Positions 38,150 to 50,258 of a stretch of DNA of 64,000 bases are shown one piece after another. The DNA is from Himantopus leucocephalus (Eukaryota > Chordata > Aves > Charadriiformes > Recurvirostridae), in the NCBI GenBank assembly GCA_003993805.1, contig RSEF01000003.1, positions 87,131,562 through 87,195,561 of the forward strand, written 5' to 3'. The notes beneath the pieces were generated by a model, which worked only from the letters and a program-made list of their open reading frames with translations, had not been told where the DNA came from and searched no databases. Made by a program: the position numbers and the translations under genes. Position 1 is the stretch's first letter; every line of letters begins with the position of its first letter.

Positions 38150-38830
38150 AAGCGTTGGCAATGCTTCTCTGGGACCTTTTGTTCTTATATAATAATACCC
38201 ATCGTAGTTGTGACGATTATGAAATGAAGGACCTTATCCCTTTTCCTAAGCTGGTTTTGCTTAGCTCCGACGTGCCTCCAAATTTTCTGAACTTCAGGGT
38301 AGTAATTGTCATCAGAATAGATAATTTTGTTCTTATACAGCTCTTCATTGTTCTTCCGGGCTGCCTGTAAAAAATTATTGCTGAGTTCGATAATTCTGGA
38401 AACAGAAAATTACATATCTTAGCTGGATCTAGGGATATTTGTGCTTCTGCCCTATAAGGTCTTTATATAATACAATCAAAATGCAAGGATCGTGTAAGTG
38501 ACAGAGGCAACATTCCCACATTTTTGTTATTTTCTGCATTTTCAGGAATGCCATAAAACCTGTCATTGCTTCTCCTTCGAGCATTTTCTAAATCACCACA
38601 TTTTGCTCTTTGGAGCCTGTTCTGTTTTACCAGGAAAAATGAGATGTGTGTTCCCTGCAAAAGGTTAATCGATAAAATCTTTGCAATCTCGTCTTATCTG
38701 GCCAGACTCACTTTAATTTCAGTAACAGTGCTAGTCAACTCACTCAGAGAGCCAGTTTAATCTTTCTGGAGCCTTTCTACTTCATTTCCCCATTCTTTTA
38801 CTCTTTGTTGCTGACCCTTTTGAATGTATT
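38150..38830 (-). pseudogene. L1-type LINE ORF1 relic (coiled coil plus RNA-binding part)
   Basis: Reading the minus strand from about 38825 down, one frame with only two stops gives QQQRVKEWGNEVERLQKD, SELTSTVTEIKVSLAR and DEIAKILSINLL. It then gives KCGDLENARRRSNDRFYGIP. The last block is the LEN.SRR.N.R..GIPE hallmark of L1 ORF1p at the end of its coiled coil. After frameshifts, further motifs follow (FLQAARKNNEELYKNKII and PEVQKIWRHVGAKQNQLRKR), matching the RRM and C-terminal domain of L1 ORF1p. These proteins trimerise and bind element RNA. This copy is broken by stops and frameshifts. CR1 ORF1 has a different architecture, so this is not CR1. I could not identify an ORF2. Confidence 0.8.
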
Positions 38831-39810
38831 ATCAAAGTTTTTGATAGCCAGTGGTTTCCACAATGCCCAACCTCTTCAAGTCATGTTATCTGGTGAAAAT
38901 CTCAGTTTTTAAGAGTATCTGTTATTGCTCAAGGATGTGGAAGAAAACTTTGAAAATATGTCATAATGTACAGTAAAGACTGAAAAAACCAGGATACATA
39001 TTTCTCCAAATGCATACTGTTTCTAAAAAATTCTCTTTTCTTCTTCATCTTGTGATTTCTGAGGCCCAATTCATGATTCTGGAATGCCTGAGACTGGCAG
39101 TACTATTTGTTGTCAGAAGTACAACAAATTTTCTTTTTGGCCAGCTGGGTACCTCAGGAGAGTCCTGGACAAGAGTCACCCTGCATCTCACTGCTGGAGC
39201 CAATCACTTTCTCCAGCAGTGCTTACTTAATACCATACTTTCTTTCCTCGTCCTTTCTGATGTAAGACGCTTACAGTTTCCTCAGTTCTTTCACATCTAT
39301 TTTTTCAGCATCTAAGTGTCGAAGTGGAAAAAGTGAGGCAGGCAACCTTTATTTTAAAAACATATTCTGCAATACCACAGTCACATTTACACACGCATCT
39401 CTTCGGTGGCGGTGCCGGATTAAGCAGCCCCTATCATTCAACCTCTCTCGCATACCCCATCCTGTAAGGACACTGCCCTCCGCATGTACTTCCAGAGAAA
39501 TGCGTCAGGAAACTGGGCGGTCAGTCACAAGTGCAGCAATGCATGCTGAAGGACAGTTAGGGTTTGTTTCTGCCAACCTATTTGGTGCTTGTGCCAAATA
39601 CCGCACCACAGCCTGAGATGTGACAAAGCTGAATGTTTTGGAGAACGCTGAGGAAGGCTGCCAACATCACCCTTAAAATTAAAAGTGTATTAAATATTAT
39701 TTTTAATTTTCTGATTCTGAGAAAAGTCAGTCATTTATGCAGGATAAGCTTTATGACTGTAGTAGATATTTTTTTTTAATTGGCACTTTCACCATACTTT
39801 ATTTTTTCAG

Positions 39811-39869
39811 ACATATCTGCCACATTGTAGGGAACAGGAACTGACAACAGTGCACAGAACTACAGCAAG
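39811..39869 (+). CDS. candidate short internal exon of an unrecognised gene
   Basis: A strong T-rich acceptor (ACTTTATTTTTTCAG) ends at 39810 and the donor GTACCG starts at 39870. Only one frame is open, in phase 0: TYLPHCREQELTTVHRTTA plus two bases. Phase 0 matches the end of the 31353-31450 segment. No family is recognised, and 59 bases is too short to exclude chance. Confidence 0.25.
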
Positions 39870-40254
39870 GTACCGGGTTTGTTTTCATTTGTAATATTAG
39901 TGTACCAAAAATATCTACACTTTTTTCAGTCCTGTCACTGTAATATTTGAGAACCTTAGATTTTATAGTCATAGCATACTAGTTTTTAATTAAGGAGATT
40001 AAAAATCAGATTAAATTATGGACATTAAAAACAAGGAAACAAGAACAGTGGAAAACCGTTAATCATAATTCAATTCAAATTCTTTCTATCATGGCCTAAA
40101 GATTACTGCATAGGCAGCAAACTCTAGCATGTTATAGGGTTTCCAAATAAAAATTACTCTAGACAGACCTGAAAGCTGGGTCGTTAAACACTGAAAACAG
40201 TGCAAACCAGAAAGCAGGAAAAGGTCTCTTGTATAAGTCTGTAAATAATCATAG

Positions 40255-40320
40255 AATCATAAAATCATATTGTGAAATACATCCTGAGGAAAACTGGAAA
40301 TCATTGCAGAGATTTGCAAG
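40255..40320 (+). CDS. candidate short internal exon of an unrecognised gene
   Basis: AG at 40253-40254 and a GTAGGC donor at 40321 enclose 66 bases with one open frame (IIKSYCEIHPEENWKSLQRF). Its start and end are both in phase 2, compatible with 39811-39869. The acceptor has a weak pyrimidine tract and lies in a CR1-tail-like motif, so confidence is low. Confidence 0.15.
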
Positions 40321-41539
40321 GTAGGCTAGGCCCATTTATCCTGAAAAATGTAGGTGAGTCTATGATTCTGAGTAACAAGAAGAAAGGTTTAACTACGCAT
40401 GGCCTCCCCCACTATGAAGATCTAGGAGCCATCAAATGGAACAAGAGCCACAGTCAAAACAAACAGAAGGAGGTGGCAGCAGCCTCGGAGCTTGTGCAGC
40501 TCCGTGAAAAGGGGTGTTGCAGACAAGGCGCGCATACATCATCACAAGGGAAGGTACAACACATGCTTACGGGACAGATCCACTGAAGATTACAAAATAG
40601 GCAAACTACAACAGATCCAGAAAAGCTCCTGAGCTGACAGGATAGTTGGAACTGGGAGAGTACAGAGGGTGTCGGGGCAGTACCAACACATGCTTCCCCT
40701 CTTCCTGCTCACTTCTAGCATCTGCTTATGGCCACTGTTGGAGCCAGGATAATGGTAAAAGGGGCCCTTGCTCTGAACTGCTAAGGCCAGTCTAATGGTT
40801 TTATGACTTGAACACAGGTATTAGGCTTCTGTATCAACCTGGCAGACCCCCAAGCAATCCACTGCAGTGATTTTGCCGAATGACTTCTAATTGGAATGAC
40901 TATCCAACGAACTTAGATTCTGCAGGATCATATACCTAAATTTTTATTAAAAGAAATTATTATTATTCCAATAGTCATAGATTCAATCTTTGAAAAGAAA
41001 TAATTTTTTATTCCTAAAACATTCCTTTTAGATAACTTCTTTTAATTAAAAAAAGACCTCAAAGTGAAGGTCCTTCACTATTAAGTAAATAACAAATTTT
41101 AAAGAGATGAGTAGTATCATGTTTTAAAAGTTACCAGCTTGGTGTGTTAAATAACAAATACATAATACAAGAATAGACCTTTTTCTGTTCCCAGTTATTT
41201 GAAAGTAATGTAAAAAATGTTTTTAAACAGCTGGATTAAAATACTGCACGTTAGTTATTATGCTCGTAGCAGCTGCACTATCCTCTGCAAGCTTGGCTTT
41301 TCCAAATGATTAGACCATATATTACAAAATCATGCTTTGTTTACTTTTCTATCTAGTATCTTTAATTGGCACTCTGAGTAGAAGTACTTTAGGTTCCAAC
41401 TCAAATAACAGTAGGTCTTGAAGCTGTAGCCATAAGCACTTTAATCATGTGCTATATGAAACAAGTTCTAAATATTAAGAATATGAGCTCTACCGGCTAA
41501 ATAAAAGGCTGGGATCCAGGCAATACTTCTTTGCAAACA

Positions 41540-41640
41540 CAAACTAAATCTCACTCTCTGTGTGACCCTGAGCAAGCCACTTGATCTTTTTGTGCCTTGT
41601 CAAGACAATTATTAAAAATTGAACTTCTCTGACTAACAGA
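41540..41640 (+). mobile_element. ancient MIR/CORE-type SINE fragment
   Basis: CTCTGTGTGACCCTGAGCAAGC followed by CACTTGATCTTTTTGTGCC matches the well-known MIR-type core (TGTGTGACCTTGGGCAAGTCACTTAACCTCTCTGTGCC). Divergence is high, as expected for an insertion predating birds. Confidence 0.75.
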
Positions 41641-42109
41641 TGTTACTGTACATCAGCATAGAGAATACTAGAGTAAATGCATTACCGAAAACATTCATGA
41701 TAATAAAACGATGTGGAACCAAATTTCTTTCATTCCCTATGATTTGCGTCTTCATAATTCTTACTGCACTCACTGACAAAGCCATTTAAACCATGAGATC
41801 ACTTGTTTTCCAACAAATTAAGTCCCAATACTTGCCAATCATTCTGCTTCAGAGGTCAAAGAAGATAAAGTCCTTCTCTTCCTCGCATAGATCCTTAAGA
41901 CCATTAGAATTACATCTATTTGCAAGAAGTGCTCACAAAGCTAACAAGTTCCAAATGTTTCCTTTTCTTAAATGCATGTTTGTTTCAAATCACATGTTTT
42001 TAATCTGTGTAAACTGCCCACTTTTTATTTATCTCAAGCATATGCCGTCCAAGAGATACCATAACTAATACAAGTTAAGCAAATACTTTTAAATGGTCAA
42101 TTGACACAG

Positions 42110-42172
42110 ACTGTTGAGGAAGAGGAAAAAACACTAACTTCTCATGCACAGGTTATGAAACCTGTAGCACCA
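42110..42172 (+). CDS. candidate short internal exon of an unrecognised gene
   Basis: AG at 42108-42109 and a perfect GTAAGT donor at 42173 enclose 21 codons in phase 0-0: VEEEEKTLTSHAQVMKPVAP after a Thr. The two other frames contain stops. The peptide is acidic and then basic, as in a disordered linker. No family recognised. Confidence 0.3.
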
Positions 42173-44384
42173 GTAAGTAAAATACTAATTATGGAGAGTA
42201 TCATTATTAAAGCTAGTTTCTTAAAATGGGCCTAGCCATAACTTTGACTAAATACACCATGGTAATAGGTTTGAACACCTTGGAGTTAAAATCGCATTAA
42301 CCTAAACAGTGTAGGTTCTTTACATGTTATCTCAAGGTGATCATTCAAATGTTAAATGCTTATTTAAAGCTCATCTTAAATCCTAGCTGTAGTGAAGGGA
42401 GGGAGGGAAGTGCCTCCAAAGGCAGGACATCCCACCCCAGACCAGCTGTTTAAAATGAGCAGGATGAAACACGGGAGTGTCTCAGTGATAAAGGCACTCT
42501 AGACTAAACTGGTTGAGTTTCCAGGTTGAACACCTAAATTCAGGTGAGAGAAATCCCAGCCAAAAGGAGGACAGTCTTTTTAATGGTGTCAGGCAAAGAA
42601 TGTAAAAATGAACCGAAGCCAACAAGTCTGATAGCAAAGTACTTCTAGGCCTTTACTTTTAGGTGCATTTCTCGGTCCTTCTTGCTTGGAAGAAAGGGCT
42701 TTGCAGCATTTTAAAACTATAGGTTTTGTTTAAAATTTATGTTAAAATGTATATGTTTTACATAATTGTGACATCATAAAAGAATATGGAGAAAGAATAT
42801 GCTTCAACATGAGTACAACAGTTCTATTGTAAAAAGGGCAGTGTTCAAAGAGACTGTGCAAAACAGGGTAGAGAAAACATTAAACTTCAAACTCAGGAGA
42901 AGCACTATTCCATAATTAGTGTAACCTCTGGCAGATGTATATTATTTATATTTAGGTTAACATCAAAGCAACACTCAATAGAGGTTGCAGACTTAAGATG
43001 GCCCCATGAAACTTGCTCTCCAAGTGGACATCATTTTAGATTCTGGGCATTACTTTACTTTCATAGCACTGATAAGATTTATTTTTCCTAAGGCAGTTAA
43101 AACACAAGTGTTTAAACAGGGGTTGAGGGGATTTTTTGGCTTTCCTCATTGAATGGTTAATAGCAAAATGTTCAATAAAAATTATCACTTTCACTTAGGG
43201 CTATTATATGTGAAACTGTGTCTTCCTAAGCATATACTACAGGTTATTTAACAACTAGGGTTTGAAAAATGAGTCCAGGTAAAATGGGGATAAGCCAGTT
43301 TCTCTGGTGTCTCAGACTGATTCCAGAAGGTCACCCAACAACAGCAATGATGTATTTATTTACATGTTAAATATATGGCATCTTGTCATATCACAGCAAT
43401 AACCTATTTCACATCAAATGGAATCTGAAGAGATTTTGGCGAGGAAAAAACAAGAGAACCTCAGGACATGTAAGCTGGCGTGGCTCTAGCAGCAACCATT
43501 CTTCCAATGAATTCATGGGGACTGGAACTAGCTGCGGAGCTGGGAAGGCAAGATAAAAGGGTAATTATAAAACATATTTGAGCAACATTGTTGGAATTAT
43601 GCTTCCAGTCTGAATCTGGTGTGAACTCTAATGAGGTTTCCCAAAGAAAGTGGGAAATCATTTCTTTTCCACTCCTATTGAAATAGCTTCAGCAATTTTG
43701 CACTTGGCTCTTGCTGCAATGTCCTGAGTTTCTCTCTATTCTTATCTGATTCTTAGAGACATTAAAAAACTAACAATGCCAAGTGCTTGAAAGACGTTTT
43801 CACAAGACAGATTCTGGCACATAACGTTGTCAAGGCTGTCTGGTCTCTCACCCATTTCTATGCAGTGAAAGAAATACTGTCATGTAAAGATATTAATCCG
43901 AGAAGCATTTTTCCACTTTTAGGTTAAAAGAACCTTACAGTCAAACTCTGCTGTATGTCAATATCGCACAGGCAGCTGTCATTACAACCAGCCCTGTCCA
44001 GCTTTATTACTATGATCAGAGCTTGATATGAAACCTGAAGCCATACCTCTCAAGAAAAGAAAAGAAAAATAGGACAGCCAAAAAAAGACCTAGGTTTCCC
44101 AAAGATATAATTGCAGAGTAATGCTAGTCAGGAGGTTTCTAATGAACCTTAGGTGTAATTAATCAGTTCTCTCTGAGGCAAAAGAAGATTTCAGACTGTA
44201 GAAGTAACACTGCTGACTGAAGGAAGAGTTGTTTTTCTTGGGGCTTTTTCTTGAGAGACTAGGAGTAGAAAACCACAGGCACCATTCCTATGGAGTGCTG
44301 TCACCTTGCTGTACGTGGAACTACAACACACAATTCTTTCCTGTCCAGAGAAGTACCAACTTAAATGTAACTTTTTATCCTCTA

Positions 44385-44610
44385 GGAGCCCTACTAGAAG
44401 GCAGCTTCCACCAAGTCGCAGGTCCTCTTCTCAACAATGTCCTCCTGGCTTTGGCCAAACTGGCCCCCCAGGTCCACAGGAGGAGGATATGTGACAGCAA
44501 GAGTCTCAGCAACTTGGGCGGGGGTGACATACACTCCCTCCTCCACCCCTATTTCTGAGTAGAGCCCAGCACACAAGGCAGCTTCCACCAGTTCCCTGGG
44601 CACTCAGTGT
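44385..44610. other. GC-rich patch with open frames on both strands and a short direct repeat
   Basis: Within AT-rich DNA this block is GC-rich. It is open on the plus strand (GALLEGSFHQVAGPLLNNVL after the acceptor TTTTTATCCTCTAG) and on the minus strand (a 69-codon frame including GVYVTPAQVAETLAVTYPPP). The motif AGGCAGCTTCCACCA occurs at about 44399 and again at about 44578. I do not recognise either peptide. Confidence 0.4.
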
Positions 44611-46289
44611 CCTCCACCCCATCCCTTAGCAATCTCTTTCTAAACCATCACACCACATCCCTTCATTTTTCATCAGTTCTCCTCTTGAGTTAATTCTTCT
44701 CCTTGTGTTTCCTATTTCTTTGGCCCCTTCCCGGTTGGTGAAGACTTGACACTGGTAAGGGCTGGGCATTAGTCCTAAAAGAAAAAGGACAAAATAACCA
44801 TGATCTTGTTGCTCCAATAGGATGCTCTTCTAACAGATGCTCTTCTAACTTTCAGCCTAAGTGTATTTGTATCAGTTTGCAGCTGTGTGTCTTCCTTCCA
44901 GAGTTAGATAAGACTTAGTAGTTTCCAATAGTGTTTATTCTCTATTCTCCTAACTCACAAAAATTATTTATAAACTATTCACATCCCTTTCTCAACCTTC
45001 ATCACAGTCAGGCTAAATATAAAATTTTTTGAGTCTTCCCTCTTAAAGTAGGCTCCCTCTTCTACCGTTCTCTGCACCTGTTCCAGTTTGAATCTTTTTT
45101 TCGTTTGTTTTTTAAAACAGGCAGATAAAATTGTGTAAGAACTCAGTTAAGGTCATATTGGTACCACACAGAAAAATTCCTCTTTTATTTAATGCCTCTG
45201 CTAGCAATACTTCGCCTGAGATTTATATTTACTTTTTTCCCAGCTGTGCCACATCCTTGGCTCACTCAGAAACCTTTGTCTTTCCCTGCTTTCAACTGCA
45301 GCTTCCTGCTTCACATAAAATTTAAGAGAAGCTATGGCAATGAATTGAAATGTGTTTAATAACTTCTTGTTTCACTTAATTTAGTCACAATGAGGATTAA
45401 ATGTTATTTATAGTGCTATTTTACTTGTTTAGATTAGAAGAATTTCTTATTCTTGAAATTCCAATAACTCAAAAATTATGCCAACAATTATAAACCAAAT
45501 GCAGGGTGAAAAGCAGGCATCTGTGCCAGGGTCTGGGGCTGCAGTTCCAGAAGCTTCAGCTTTGCTACTGTCAGCTTCAAAGCCTGACTACAGTTTCAAA
45601 GATGTCATCATCTCACTGCAAAAATTAAGGCTATTTTAAGAGGTTCCCCGGCTGTTTATAGCGATTCAGATCTCAGCACAGTCAATCCAAGAGGTGGAAG
45701 CACATGTCTGAGGACATCTTTGGACTCCTCAGACGTGGGCTGGACTATCCCTCAGTGCAAGTTCAGCATCCTGCAGAGCCTGAGAGCTATCATGGAAATT
45801 AGCAATGACATGAGCATAGAAAGCCACAGTCACGCTAACCTAACTCTGCCACGATAGTTGAAACATGAGGTTCTTTGTTTTTTCCTATTCTTTGAAAAGG
45901 TCATGGCAAAATGACTGATTTACAGACAGATAATCTTTCTCCAGCCGTTGCTGAAGCCCTGTCTCCTCCTATGCTTGATATGGCCAGTTAAGCCAGCATC
46001 ATGGCTGTGAAGCATCAGCAGAGCAGCAAAGCCAGGGATCAAGGCCTTCCATAGGTTATGAGGCCAGACAGATTATCTGATTTCCTTTATAACAGATTCA
46101 ATAAAAGTCCTTAAATCTGTATATCTCACAGCTGAAGTAGCTTTATCAGTGTTATTTAACTCTTCCAGAAAATGCATTATTTCCTCTATTATTTTACTGG
46201 CTTACTTTGATGATCGCTGGAGTGTGTGCACATTACATAGCTGGCCTTCCTGGCCATGCTCTCAATTCTGTTTTTACTTTAATTCAATG

Positions 46290-46460
46290 ATTTGCCATTG
46301 GATAAAACAACAGAGCCCTGGGAGCGTGGTCTGGAATCCCAATTCTGCTCTTGGTCCAGGCAGAGCCTACAGTGCAGGACTAGACTCAGGCTCCCTTCTG
46401 CCTCCTGCTCTCCACCTCCCACTTCCCGGGTGAGTGTTTTACCATTAGCCCATCATGTGC
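46290..46460 (-). mobile_element. ancient tRNA-derived SINE head
   Basis: On the minus strand the element reads GGGCTAATGGTAAAACACTC and then ACCCGGGAAGTGGGAGG, followed by a diverged copy of GTTCAATTCCCTGCTCTG-like sequence. This is the A-box/B-box head of the tRNA-derived SINEs common as fossils in sauropsid genomes (GGTTAGAGCACTCACCTGGGATGTGGGAGA type). It is too diverged to be active. Confidence 0.6.
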
Positions 46461-46559
46461 AAAATGCAGATGACAGCATGTCAGATGATGACAGTTGCTC
46501 TCCTGACCTGATCCAGTACCAGATCACCTACAATTTGAATATCAGGACAGCGCTAAGCG
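46449..46559 (+). CDS. candidate internal exon of an unrecognised gene
   Basis: A long pyrimidine tract ends at ACCATTAG (46448), and the donor GTAAAT starts at 46560. After two bases the frame stays open for 36 codons and leaves one base. It includes ADDSMSDDDSCSPDLIQYQI and then TYNLNIRTALS. A second acceptor (AATGCAG, ending at 46469) keeps the same phase. The acceptor side derives from an old SINE, so this is either an exonised repeat edge or a pseudo-exon. Confidence 0.3.
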
Positions 46560-49500
46560 GTAAATAAAGTCCTCTCTTGAGTGAGTGAGAAATAGACTCA
46601 AGTCTAGACATGAGCGGCTAAAAGTAAGTGTTCAGGCTGTCTGGGTTGACGTCTAACAAATCTACGTGCCTACAGGGTTGGCAGGCAAAAAGTAGGTAGG
46701 TTGGATCACTACTTGGCCCGTTCCAAAATATTTCTGCCTTTTATCACTCCACTGAAAGGGTTAATGTGATACGGGCTGTAATGAGCTGGCCAGCTCCTGA
46801 CATGAACAGAATCTGATTGATTATATGCATAGTACACTAACTCTCTGCAGATGATAATGGCCATCCATGTATCATGCATTCAGCAATCACCAACATCTTT
46901 AATACAGATGTAAACCTTTGTATTGATGCCAGTTAAGCTACAATGAAGAGAGAAAGAATGTCGGAGAACATTCATTTTATTTCAAAGGGTCACTCCCAGC
47001 ATGCCATTTTGTGCTGCCGTTGTTTCTCAGAAACATAATTCCTGGGAATGTACTGTTCCTAGTTTCAGAAGTAGGGACACAATTAAACTGAGAATCACTT
47101 CAAACAGATAAACCCCATTGCAGCACAGCTCTCATCCTTTATGTGATAGCCCTTTGAGTTTGCGACAAGACACCAGAGTGGAGATGACGACCACCATGCC
47201 CACTGGACCAGTTGTGATGAGTTAGCCATAAAATAAGTTTCAGTAGGTTTTCTTGCCTTCGCTTCACAAAGTCCATTATCAGGTATTTACTTAAAAATGC
47301 CCTGTAGTTTTCAAAGGTTCTGAATTACCTCAGATCCTCCTGGAATCAATGGGAGACAGAGGCACATACCACAAAAGGAATCTCCAGAAGAATAACTCCA
47401 GGAGAAATTTGTGCAGGTAATGGAAAAGAGTTTTATCCTTTAAAAAGTATAATGTGCAAAGGCAACAAGAAATGTCCTACAGCAAGAGAAAGGAAAGAGT
47501 GGTAAAATACCTGCATTTCCTAGTTCTCAGTGTGTTGGTATTGCATAAAAACATGCATGATGATAGACTACAAAGGCAGGGGAAAGGACAGCAGGGATAC
47601 ATGGGATGGGTCATAACACAGACATCTGAAATTGCCAAGATACGTAGGTTGAGCTGAAAAGAAAGAGGGGAGACAGATAACAGATTCAAAGGATATGTTT
47701 CTTTGCAATACAAGCTGAGATCAGTCCTATAGGTGCAAGTTCTACATCATATTGATAAATCCTAACTTTGTGTTGAGCACAGCATACTGCTAGAGATGGC
47801 CTCCCAGATGCTGCCTTTGCTCGGTGTCAACCTATTTTGCTCTACGCTTAGTTCTTTTCTCACAAGCATTCAGGCAGCAATGCACTGAAGAGTTCACCTG
47901 GCTGGAAAGTAAGAAGGAAAACACAGTCATTCGTCACCTGCATCGGTTTCCTGATCTAATTCAGTAGGAGCTATTGCAAATGGTTCTGTCAGCATAACAC
48001 AGGAGTCAGCAGACAGAGACTGGCACGAAGAACGAGCGTTCATGGAACGGGGCACGGACACATGCAATGAATTACGCCCTTAACTTGACATTTGCTGTTT
48101 CTGCTTCATATCTGAAAGAGGGCTTGTACGCCTGAAAGCTTGTCTGTGTTATTTTATCAGTTAGTCTAATAAAAAACAATAACAGAGAAGGCTCAGAATT
48201 AAGATTTGGAGAAAAACCAGCTCTATTTTGTAACTAAAATAGTTGCTTCCTTAAATAATTAGTTTCACAAAGTTACCTCTGCTTCGTCTGCATGGTTCTG
48301 TAGACTATAAGCCAAGTTTTGCAGCAGTTAGAATTAAATCACAGAAATGGGATTGGTCAGAAAACAAATGACAAGTTAGAGTAGCTTAAAGGTCAAAGCC
48401 CCAAAGAGCTAAGTATTCTTTGAGGAACATTTCCATCCCCTGATGTAGATGGGTGTAACTCTCAGACTTTAAGTCATTGGTGTGGCTGATTGCATCAGGT
48501 GCACGAATATGGTCCCCGTGAGGCCCAAGTACCCCATGACATCAAATTAAATAAATGGGAGGCTGGCTTTCTCTTTCACTCTCTGCCTGGTACTTCTTGC
48601 TTACTTCCTCTCCCTCTCTACCCTCCACCAAATGTGTAAGTCACTTATTTTTCATGTCAAAATGTTCAATGGGGCTGTTTATCCTTCCAAGACAAGCTCA
48701 TGCCATCTGATGTGCCACCTCAAATAACATGAAAGATGTTTAGCAGATCTGCATTTGTGTACACTGTATTTGGCCAACATCTTCACAGGGTCCATTTAAG
48801 ACCAGGACAAGTGAGATGTTCTTAGGTGTCTGTATTATATGAAGGAGGGGAAACATATTTGGCACTGTTATTTTTATACATATGTCATTATGACAAATTT
48901 GTGTATTATGATAATTAGCAGCTGTGTGTCCAGAAGACAAAGTGTCTACCGATTCAGCTTCTTCAGCAGTTCTTGCTGTGTTAAAACACTAAGAAGAAAA
49001 GAGAAGTGAAAAAAATTTCCACATGCTGGAAAAGAACAGCCCAGGACTCCAGAAAGACACAGGAATTCAGGTTCACTTAACGTATAAGCAATTCACCTGG
49101 GTCTAATTCTGTAGGAATTAATCTTGCTTCTTCCCATAAAGTAAAAAGGATGCAAACAGAACAGTATAACTGATGAACCTATAAAGAAATGTCAAATCCT
49201 CCACAGGTGCAAGTCAGAAGCTCAATCTAACTGGCAAAACACAATTAAGAAAGAAAACAGATTTAAAGACTTACTGGACTTCTCTATTTGTATAGCTAAT
49301 TCCTATGTCTATAAACACCTTTCAAAAACTATTTGGCCTCAAAACTTCACATGTACAAATCAGTCAGAATTAAGTAGCCTTTCTGTCCTGAGGATGTTGT
49401 TTCAGGAGACTAAGCTTCAGCATTTCAACCGCTCAGCTAAAGCAATTAAAGTAAATTAATTCATCTAACTTCTTCTAGAGCAGATTACTGAAAACAGAAC

Positions 49501-49751
49501 CAGTTGCTACCTTTTTTTTTTTCAGTTTACTATGGGAATTTTAGACCTCTGTGTTTCCTCCCCAGGAAAGTGTCCCATTCAACCTGGAATTCCGACATGG
49601 CTTCAGTTGACTGTAGTTCTGTCCAGACTCTCATCCCTTCCAGTCAAGTGAAGACTGACACCACCTTCCTACACCTACGAAGTCATTGGGAACACATATA
49701 GCAGTCATAAGAAAACAGTGTTGGTGAACCTCCCTTTTCCTCCTGCTCCAG

Positions 49752-49869
49752 AATTAATCATACAGAAACTGATGACAATACTGCCCCTGATGATGATGGG
49801 CAGTGGGGTTACCCAACGCTGATTCATCTGATCAGACACAGGCATCTATATGGAAACTTGTTGTCCAAG
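49752..49869 (+). CDS. candidate internal exon of an unrecognised gene
   Basis: An excellent acceptor (CCTCCCTTTTCCTCCTGCTCCAG) ends at 49751 and the donor AAG|GTAGGT lies at 49870. The frame is open for 39 codons and ends in phase 0, including TDDNTAPDDDGQWGYPTLIH and then LIRHRHLYGNLLSK. A second AG at 49764-49765 would give a phase-1 start that fits the end of 46449-46559. The peptide looks globular and acidic-aromatic, but I cannot assign it. This is the most convincing exon candidate downstream of the kinase. Confidence 0.42.
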
Positions 49870-50258
49870 GTAGGTTTTCTAGACAATGGCAATGCCCCAG
49901 CATTTCTGGGGCAAAATCTATCTTGTAGGATAAGCATGTAAAATAGAGAATGATTACCTTAGATGTCTACTTCTCTTGACCTTGAGTGACTAGTTTAGAT
50001 GCAGACATCTAGAACAACCTAAAAATAAGATGTAGACATCTTCAGGGTTTGGGATCCAGCCCGCAACAGATTTTCTTGGAGCTCACACCGTTATTTTTCA
50101 GTAGCAATCCTGCCCTGCCCAAACCAGTGGGTAGCAGGACCTGCACTGAGGTCTCTAACATTACAGTGAGGTGGAAGCTTGCTCCTCTGCTCTGCCACAT
50201 CTCAGAGCATCGTGTCTACTGCAGAATTCATTGAGCATCTCTTGTTGGTAATTTTCAG

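Larger units (their letters stand above)
38831..41539. other. intergenic stretch, no named gene
   Basis: AT-rich sequence holding the exon-like segments at 39811-39869 and 40255-40320. AATCATAGAATCATAAAATCAT at about 40247 resembles a CR1 tail, but no CR1 body follows. Confidence 0.5.

Noticed and set aside
43459..43560. Minus-strand segment with an excellent acceptor and a Ser/Ala-rich peptide to a stop (GRMVAARATPAYMS), and a plus-strand reading of the same DNA
   Set aside because: Both strands and more than one frame are open, and no partner exon was found on the minus strand.
44394..44603. 69-codon minus-strand frame with protein-like composition
   Set aside because: It lies in a GC-rich block where long frames arise by chance on both strands, and no homology is recognised. 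Kept only as a finding.
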